DNA from: UBA1447 sp964612185
GTDB taxonomy: Bacteria; Bacillota; Clostridia; Oscillospirales; Acutalibacteraceae
Assembly: GCA_964612185.1 (NCBI GenBank)
Contig: CAZTCR010000013.1
Coordinates: 1 to 64,000 of the forward strand
Length of the DNA: 64,000 nucleotides
Reading direction: 5' to 3'
The position numbers were made by a program, and so were the translations under genes. The notes beneath the pieces are model-generated. The model was not told the origin of the DNA. It saw nothing but the letters and a program-made list of their open reading frames with translations, and did not search any database. This document shows, in pieces, positions 59,129-64,000 of this stretch (positions within the stretch are counted from its first letter, which is position 1; each line of letters begins with the position of its first letter).

Positions 59129-61435
59129 ATGAAAAAGCTCATATCCATCTTGCTTGTCCTCTGCCTGCTCGCCGGTACCATCGTATCTTCCGCCTCAGCG
59201 CAAACCGCGCCCTCCGCTTCACTCCTGCAGATTTACGGCAGCAATATGCTCTTCGCTTGCGACAAGCCCATCCGGCTTGCGGGCACCGCCGCCCCGGGCG
59301 CGGAAATCCTGATGCAAGTGATTCTTGGCGGGGATGTAATTGTCCGCAACGCCACCTCAACGGCGCTGGCTGACGGTTCCTTTGAAGTGGAAACCGCCGG
59401 AATTGAGGGCGGATATGCCGAGTATACCATCAAAGCATCTGCCAACGGCATACAGTTTGCCAATTTAACGGGCGTTGTATTCGGCGCGCTCTGGCTCGCG
59501 AGCGGTCAATCCAACATGCAGTACGGACTATATCAGACTTACGAAGGTTTCGCGCTGTCCAAAACCGGCGGCACGGACGGATATTTGCGGGTGCTTGATG
59601 TGCCGGTTTACCCCGAATATAACGGTTCCGGCGACAATCTGCCGTATGAAACCCTCAACGATATCAAAAACGCCTCCTGGTATAAAGGCACCGAAACCGG
59701 CCGGCTGATGTCCGTGAGCGCCGTTGCATATTTCTTCGCGGACAAACTGAGAAAAGAGCTGGATATGCCCGTGGGCATCCTTAACGCGTCTTTGGGCGGT
59801 TCTTCGATTTACACCTGGCTTTCCAGGGATGCGATTGACAGCGCGCCCGCCGTGAAGGATTACCTTGCCGCAACCGGTCGTTATATTACACAGGACCAAT
59901 GGAACAGCGTCAAACACAGCCCCTATGCGGATATGACCGCCAACTACAACAAAAAAATCGAACCCCTGGGCCGGTTTGAGCCGGATGGCATGATCTGGTA
60001 TCAGGGCGAAAGCAATATCGGCGAACCGGCGGCCTATGCGGACGCGATGAACCTGATGCAAAAGAGTTACAGCGCGCATTTCGGGTATGAAGGCAGCCAA
60101 ATGCCCTTCGTTTTCACACAGCTCGCGTCTTATCGATACGGGACTTCGACTGACGCGCTCGATCTCGTGAGCAACTTCAACATTCAGCTCGGTGAAATTC
60201 AGGCGCAGAATCCCTCTGCCCGCGCGATGACCACCATTTATGATGTCAGCTTGGACTGGGACACGAAAAAAATCGACAAAGATATGGGTTATGTGGGCGC
60301 CATTCACCCGATGGTTAAAAAGCCCGTGGGTGAAAAAATGGCTTTCGCCGCCCTGGGGCTCGTCTACGACCATCGGGCGAGCTACTCCGCCCCGATTGTG
60401 ACCCAAACAATCGTGGACGGCGGCAGTATAACCGTCCAAATGAACAACACCGGCAGCGGTCTCGCTGTAAAGCCTCTCGGCTTTACAGACAATAAAAAAC
60501 CCGTCCAAGCCGCGCCGTTGTATGGTTTTTCCATCGCCGGCGCCAACGGCATTTATGTGGAGGCAAAGGCTGAAATTACAGGGACGGACACGGTGAGAAT
60601 ATGGAGCGACGCCGTTCAAGCTCCTGTCAGCGCCGCCTACGCCTTCTCCCAGGTCAACAACTACGCCAACCTGTTCGCCACGGAGAACGGTGAGTTCACC
60701 CTGGGCGCCTGCGCGTTTGTCACCCGGCGGATGGATGGCGCGAGGTACACGCAGGACAAATACTGGACGACCTGCGAACTGCCGGAAATCTGGCGCGCGC
60801 TGGATGAGCCGCTGTTCTTCCCCGCCTTCGGGGCGGACAGCCGCAATACCGAACTTTCCTACAGCACAGCGGAAAAATTCAGCGGCGCCGCGGCGCTGCA
60901 GGTGGACTATAAGATTACAAACGATAATAAAAAGAGCTTCTCATTCGGGCCGGAACTGACTTACCGCAAAAATTTGGTCCCGACCCCTTTCCCGTCCATC
61001 AACCGCGACTACTCCTTAAACGCCGCGGTCAGCTTCCAAATCAAAAACACCTCCGGCAGACCGGTCACGCTTGATGAAATGCGCTTTTACACCAACGCCG
61101 TCACCTGGTTTTCCCCCCTTGTCGCCGGCAATAGCATCCCCTCGGCTGAAATCCCCGCGGACGGGCAATGGCACACCGTCACGCTCGATCTCACAAAGCT
61201 TTGCCTGTTCGGCGATGCCAAAGGATTCAAGGCAAGCGGCAATCTGCTGAAAAATGTATTCGACATCGAACTGCGGTTTTTGGACAGCACCGCCGTCAAG
61301 GGCGGCAGCGGCACCATTTATGTCGATGACTTCCGCTTCGCCCCCAAAGGCGGCGGAGACAGCAGCTTTATCCTGTATAACATTACTACCGCGTTGACGA
61401 TGATTTTCAGGGTGTTTGCGGGGATGCTCAAATGA
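59129..61435 (+). CDS. Secreted sialate O-acetylesterase-like protein
   Basis: 768 residues. A signal peptide (KKLISILLVLCLLAGTI, cleavage near SASA) opens it. A beta-sandwich domain follows, then the SASA/SGNH domain: SGQSNMQYG with nucleophile Ser, NASLGGSSIYTW, IWYQGESN and a late AIHPM with the His. The C-terminal third (about 540-745) is a beta-sandwich likely to bind carbohydrate, ending in one hydrophobic segment. Such enzymes deacetylate sialic acids or xylans. AAAGGGG lies before the ATG. Confidence 0.82.
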   Translation: MKKLISILLVLCLLAGTIVSSASAQTAPSASLLQIYGSNMLFACDKPIRLAGTAAPGAEILMQVILGGDVIVRNATSTALADGSFEVETAGIEGGYAEYTIKASANGIQFANLTGVVFGALWLASGQSNMQYGLYQTYEGFALSKTGGTDGYLRVLDVPVYPEYNGSGDNLPYETLNDIKNASWYKGTETGRLMSVSAVAYFFADKLRKELDMPVGILNASLGGSSIYTWLSRDAIDSAPAVKDYLAATGRYITQDQWNSVKHSPYADMTANYNKKIEPLGRFEPDGMIWYQGESNIGEPAAYADAMNLMQKSYSAHFGYEGSQMPFVFTQLASYRYGTSTDALDLVSNFNIQLGEIQAQNPSARAMTTIYDVSLDWDTKKIDKDMGYVGAIHPMVKKPVGEKMAFAALGLVYDHRASYSAPIVTQTIVDGGSITVQMNNTGSGLAVKPLGFTDNKKPVQAAPLYGFSIAGANGIYVEAKAEITGTDTVRIWSDAVQAPVSAAYAFSQVNNYANLFATENGEFTLGACAFVTRRMDGARYTQDKYWTTCELPEIWRALDEPLFFPAFGADSRNTELSYSTAEKFSGAAALQVDYKITNDNKKSFSFGPELTYRKNLVPTPFPSINRDYSLNAAVSFQIKNTSGRPVTLDEMRFYTNAVTWFSPLVAGNSIPSAEIPADGQWHTVTLDLTKLCLFGDAKGFKASGNLLKNVFDIELRFLDSTAVKGGSGTIYVDDFRFAPKGGGDSSFILYNITTALTMIFRVFAGMLK

Positions 61436-62418
61436 ATCTCACCTTCTTCGACCCCATGAAATCCGCGGCAAAAGTATACGGCCTGACCCCCGGCGAATAC
61501 TGCCGTGTACCCAAAGCCGTGTTTGCTCAGATGAGCGACGGCCTGCGCGGTCTGTCCCGCCAGACCAGCGGCGGCAGAATCCGCTTTAATACCACGAGCG
61601 AAAAGCTGGTTGTCAAACTGGAAGTCCTAGATGAACCGGCGATGGCGCACATGCCGTCGAGCGGTTCATCGGGCTTGGATTTTTATGAAGGCACCGGCAA
61701 AGACCTTCGCTATATCGCCACCCGGCAGCCTGCCTGCGGGCAGAAAAAGCTGGAGACGGAAGTGCCGCTCTCCAAAGGTGAAAAGACCGTTACGGTTTAT
61801 CTGCCGCTTTATAACGGCGTGAAGTCGCTCACAATCGGAACGGAAGCCGGCGCGTCTGTTACCGCTCCCCCGCCCTACGCAATCGAAAAACCGATTGTCT
61901 ATTACGGTTCCTCCATCACCCAGGGCGGCTGTGCCGCCCGCACATCCACCTGCTACTGCGCCATGGCCGCCCGTTTTTTTGACAGCGACTTTTTCAACCT
62001 CGGCTTTTCCGGCAGCGCGCGGGGCGAGCAGTACATGGCGGAATATATCGGCTCCCTCAAGATGAGCTGCTTTGTGTTGGATTACGACCACAATGCCCCC
62101 ACCGCTGAGCACCTGCTTCAAACACATCTGCCATTTTTGCGCGCTATCTTGGCAAAGCAGCCGAAACTGCCGATTATCATGCTGTCGAAACCGGATACGA
62201 ACTTTTCGGAAAACGATTTGGAACGGCGCGACATTGTCAAAGCAAGCTATGAGACGCTGCTCGCGGAGCATTACAATGTGCAGTTTGTGGACGGCGGTGA
62301 TTTGTTCAGCACAGACTTCCGGGACTGTTGCACCGTGGACGGCTGCCACCCGAACGATTTGGGTTTTTACCGCATGGCACAGGCGGTGATTCCTGCGCTG
62401 GGGAAGGTGCTTGATTAG
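61432..62418 (+). CDS. SGNH/GDSL-family esterase (CE2-like)
   Basis: 328 residues. An N-terminal beta-sandwich (1 to about 150) precedes the SGNH domain: block I YYGSSITQGG with the nucleophile Ser (near 161), block II GFSGSARGE, and block V DGCHPND with Asp and His. Domain order matches CE2-type and SGNH_hydro_3 carbohydrate esterases. It overlaps the preceding esterase gene by four bases (ATGA), so the two work as a pair: one exported, one without signal. Confidence 0.85.
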   Translation: MNLTFFDPMKSAAKVYGLTPGEYCRVPKAVFAQMSDGLRGLSRQTSGGRIRFNTTSEKLVVKLEVLDEPAMAHMPSSGSSGLDFYEGTGKDLRYIATRQPACGQKKLETEVPLSKGEKTVTVYLPLYNGVKSLTIGTEAGASVTAPPPYAIEKPIVYYGSSITQGGCAARTSTCYCAMAARFFDSDFFNLGFSGSARGEQYMAEYIGSLKMSCFVLDYDHNAPTAEHLLQTHLPFLRAILAKQPKLPIIMLSKPDTNFSENDLERRDIVKASYETLLAEHYNVQFVDGGDLFSTDFRDCCTVDGCHPNDLGFYRMAQAVIPALGKVLD

Positions 62419-62453
62419 TGACTGGTGGTCAAGGGTTAGCAGTTTTCGGGGCA

Positions 62454-62484
62454 CCGTAGGGTGCGGCATCCTTGACGCACCGCG
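62454..62484. repeat. Dispersed hairpin repeat, copy 2
   Basis: CCGTAGGGTGCGGCATCC then CGCACC, 27 of 31 bases like copy 1 at 58330. Downstream a CCTCGCC-TAACATA-GGCGAGG hairpin follows (about 62518-62538). The 62419-62745 gap holds no gene otherwise. Confidence 0.7.
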
Positions 62485-62687
62485 CGATCTGCCTCTCCGT
62501 CAACACTTCGCGTCGCCACCTCGCCTAACATAGGCGAGGCAAGTGCAGACGCCTTTGTTTCACGCCCGTTTCAAAAGTTTTGTCACTACAGAGAAATAAC
62601 TTTGTTATTTGTTATACTTTTTTCTCTGCACAGAAAAATCTTTTCATGGTAATTGAGAGGGTCTGCAACCAAGAATTAGAATAGTTT

Positions 62688-62727
62688 AAGGACTGCAAAA
62701 ACGACAACCTCGTTTCCTGCAGTCCTT
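62688..62727. terminator. Terminator between convergent units
   Basis: AAGGACTGCA pairs with TGCAGTCCTT and inner bases extend it to about 17 pairs; five T follow on the plus side. It lies 19 bases beyond the stop of the minus-strand ATPase gene. Confidence 0.75.
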
Positions 62728-62745
62728 TTTATAATTCGCCATATT

Positions 62746-63945
62746 TTACTTCATTAAAAAATCCAGAATATTTTCAATGCGAACGCCCTCGTAATCCATC
62801 ACAAAAGACCTATCCATCGTCAGTATGACTTTTTCGTAGTTGTCCTGAATGCCTAGAAGTGGACGGATTTCTCGCTCTCTCACCGCTCTGTCATGAATAT
62901 TCGCGGATACTTGATAGTATATCTTCTTGTCGGTTTTGGTCGCGATAAAATCAACCTCAAGCGATCCGATTTTCCCAACGGCAACCTCAAAACCCTGCCG
63001 GAGCAATTCAAAATACACCACATTTTCCAGTATATACCCGTAATCTGTATCACGAAAGCCCAACAGTTGGTTTCGTATCCCGGTATCCACAACATAATAT
63101 TTTTCCTGTGTCTTCAGGTACATTTTACCCTTCAAATCATAACGGCTCGCGCGGTAGATGATAAAAGCACTCTCAAGCATTTTTAAATAATTATCGATCG
63201 TTTCGCTGGTGGTTTTTCGCCCGGCGCTGGTTAAATAGTCACTGATCTTCTTGGTTGAAATCAGGTTGCCGACATTGCTCACAACAAACTTCACGACACT
63301 TTCGAGCAGCGCTGCATCGCGGACTTGATTTCTCTCCACAACATCCTTCATGATAACGGTATTGTAGACGCCGGAAAGGAAGGGCGAAATGGTCTGAGGA
63401 CTATCCTTAATCACAGTTATCGCCGGCAGTCCGCCGTATTGCAGATACCTGTCGAAAAATAACTTGGGATCATCGTTTTTACCGAAATCGTTAAAGTCAA
63501 GGTATTCTTTGAAGGAAAGCGGGAGCATTTTAATCTCAACATACCGCCCGGATAGCAGTGTGGAAAGTTCCGAAGACAGCAAATAAGCGTTGGAACCGGT
63601 TATGTAGATATCCACATCAAAGTCCACTGTAAAAGAGTTCACCGCTTTTTCCCAGGATGCAACCTGTTGAACTTCGTCAAGAAGAATATAGGTTTTGCCC
63701 GAAGCGGATATCTTGCTTGTTATAAAGGTATACAGTTCTTTATAATTCTTGATATCATCAACAGTCATAGACTCAAAGTTGATGGCTACGATTTGATCTT
63801 TACTGACACCGCTTTGCAGCAAATACCGTTTAAATAAATCGAGCAGCGTGGATTTGCCGCACCTGCGCATACCGGTTATCACTTTAATAAGCGGCTTATC
63901 TTTAAATGCTATCAATTTATTCAAATATAAATCACGGTTTTTCAT
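62746..63945 (-). CDS. AAA ATPase with DUF4143 domain
   Basis: 399 residues. Walker A GMRRCGKST (near 25), Walker B ILLDEVQ, sensor ITGSNAYLL and an LSGRYVE segment in the ATPase half; DUF4143 in the C-terminal half with LEVDFIATK near the end. It is a paralogue of the protein at 25411-26625, sharing the R-R-C-G-K-S-T and ITGSNAY signatures and length. Its ribosome site is weak (GAG before the ATG). Only 55 bases remain to the window edge, with nothing recognisable. Confidence 0.88.
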   Translation of the reverse strand: MKNRDLYLNKLIAFKDKPLIKVITGMRRCGKSTLLDLFKRYLLQSGVSKDQIVAINFESMTVDDIKNYKELYTFITSKISASGKTYILLDEVQQVASWEKAVNSFTVDFDVDIYITGSNAYLLSSELSTLLSGRYVEIKMLPLSFKEYLDFNDFGKNDDPKLFFDRYLQYGGLPAITVIKDSPQTISPFLSGVYNTVIMKDVVERNQVRDAALLESVVKFVVSNVGNLISTKKISDYLTSAGRKTTSETIDNYLKMLESAFIIYRASRYDLKGKMYLKTQEKYYVVDTGIRNQLLGFRDTDYGYILENVVYFELLRQGFEVAVGKIGSLEVDFIATKTDKKIYYQVSANIHDRAVREREIRPLLGIQDNYEKVILTMDRSFVMDYEGVRIENILDFLMK

Positions 63946-64000
63946 CGTTTGCTCAACCCAATCCTTGTTCGATGTTTTGTGCGTTTTTTGTAAAATTTCG

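Noticed and set aside
59528..60619. 363-codon minus frame opposite the sialate-esterase-like gene
   Set aside because: No family, no ribosome site, and the plus strand has clear catalytic motifs; it is an antisense shadow.
61666..62469. 267-codon minus frame opposite the SGNH gene
   Set aside because: Shadow; the plus strand carries SGNH blocks I, II and V.

Overview
The window reads as a chromosome segment of an uncultured anaerobic member of the Bacillota, most like Clostridia/Oscillospirales. The basis is strong GGAGG-type ribosome binding sites, repeated use of TTG starts, consensus sigma-A promoters (several TTGACA-N17 boxes), an OpuA/B/C-type osmolyte transporter with a BusR-like regulator, three AAA/DUF4143 ATPases, and an intergenic REP-like repeat (53175-53215) of a kind I associate with Oscillospiraceae. 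No rRNA, tRNA or CRISPR array was seen. The species call is inference.

Layout. The left edge holds the 5' end of a group IIC intron (minus strand, 1-54) inserted beside a terminator hairpin, then a lone HipA-like kinase gene bracketed by two copies of the same hairpin. From 1346 to 11171 a minus-strand block encodes a secreted clan GH-A glycosidase, an MFS transporter, a sialidase-like protein, a metallophosphoesterase and a large esterase. After a zinc-ribbon membrane protein comes a complete minus-strand shikimate/Phe/Tyr operon (12306-20738): aroF-tyrA-aroB-aroA-aroC-pheA-aroEK(fusion)-aroQ. It is preceded by a previously unlisted 35-codon leader peptide packed with Phe and Tyr codons, plus a terminator/antiterminator pair: a textbook-like ribosome-mediated attenuator.

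The middle contains a polygalacturonase-fold gene broken by an in-frame stop, a cluster of five abutting hairpins in front of a glycerol-1-phosphate dehydrogenase gene, a RelB/YafQ toxin pair, and a minus-strand catabolic operon (class III aminotransferase, Gfo/Idh/MocA dehydrogenase, FGGY kinase, amidohydrolase, fucose-isomerase-like enzyme). Its promoter is preceded by three 41-bp repeats, each carrying a dyad. Next come a GNAT/APH pair, a decayed sugar isomerase, a URO-D methyltransferase-like gene, a Fic gene with a 28-bp perfect palindrome on its promoter, two rhodaneses around a second polygalacturonase-fold gene, and small regulators (MerR/TipA, TetR).

The right third carries a fumarate-reductase-like flavoprotein, the opu transporter under a BusR-like (GntR plus RCK_C) repressor with a promoter and operator, then glycan enzymes (GH29 fucosidase, GH35 beta-galactosidase, a KDR-type aldolase, a GH67/GH20-like protein, a secreted sialate O-acetylesterase-like protein, an SGNH hydrolase) interspersed with a HicAB module and two DUF4143 ATPases. 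Together the genes suggest a saprophyte or gut commensal that forages on complex or host glycans, makes its own aromatic amino acids, and carries several stress or toxin modules.
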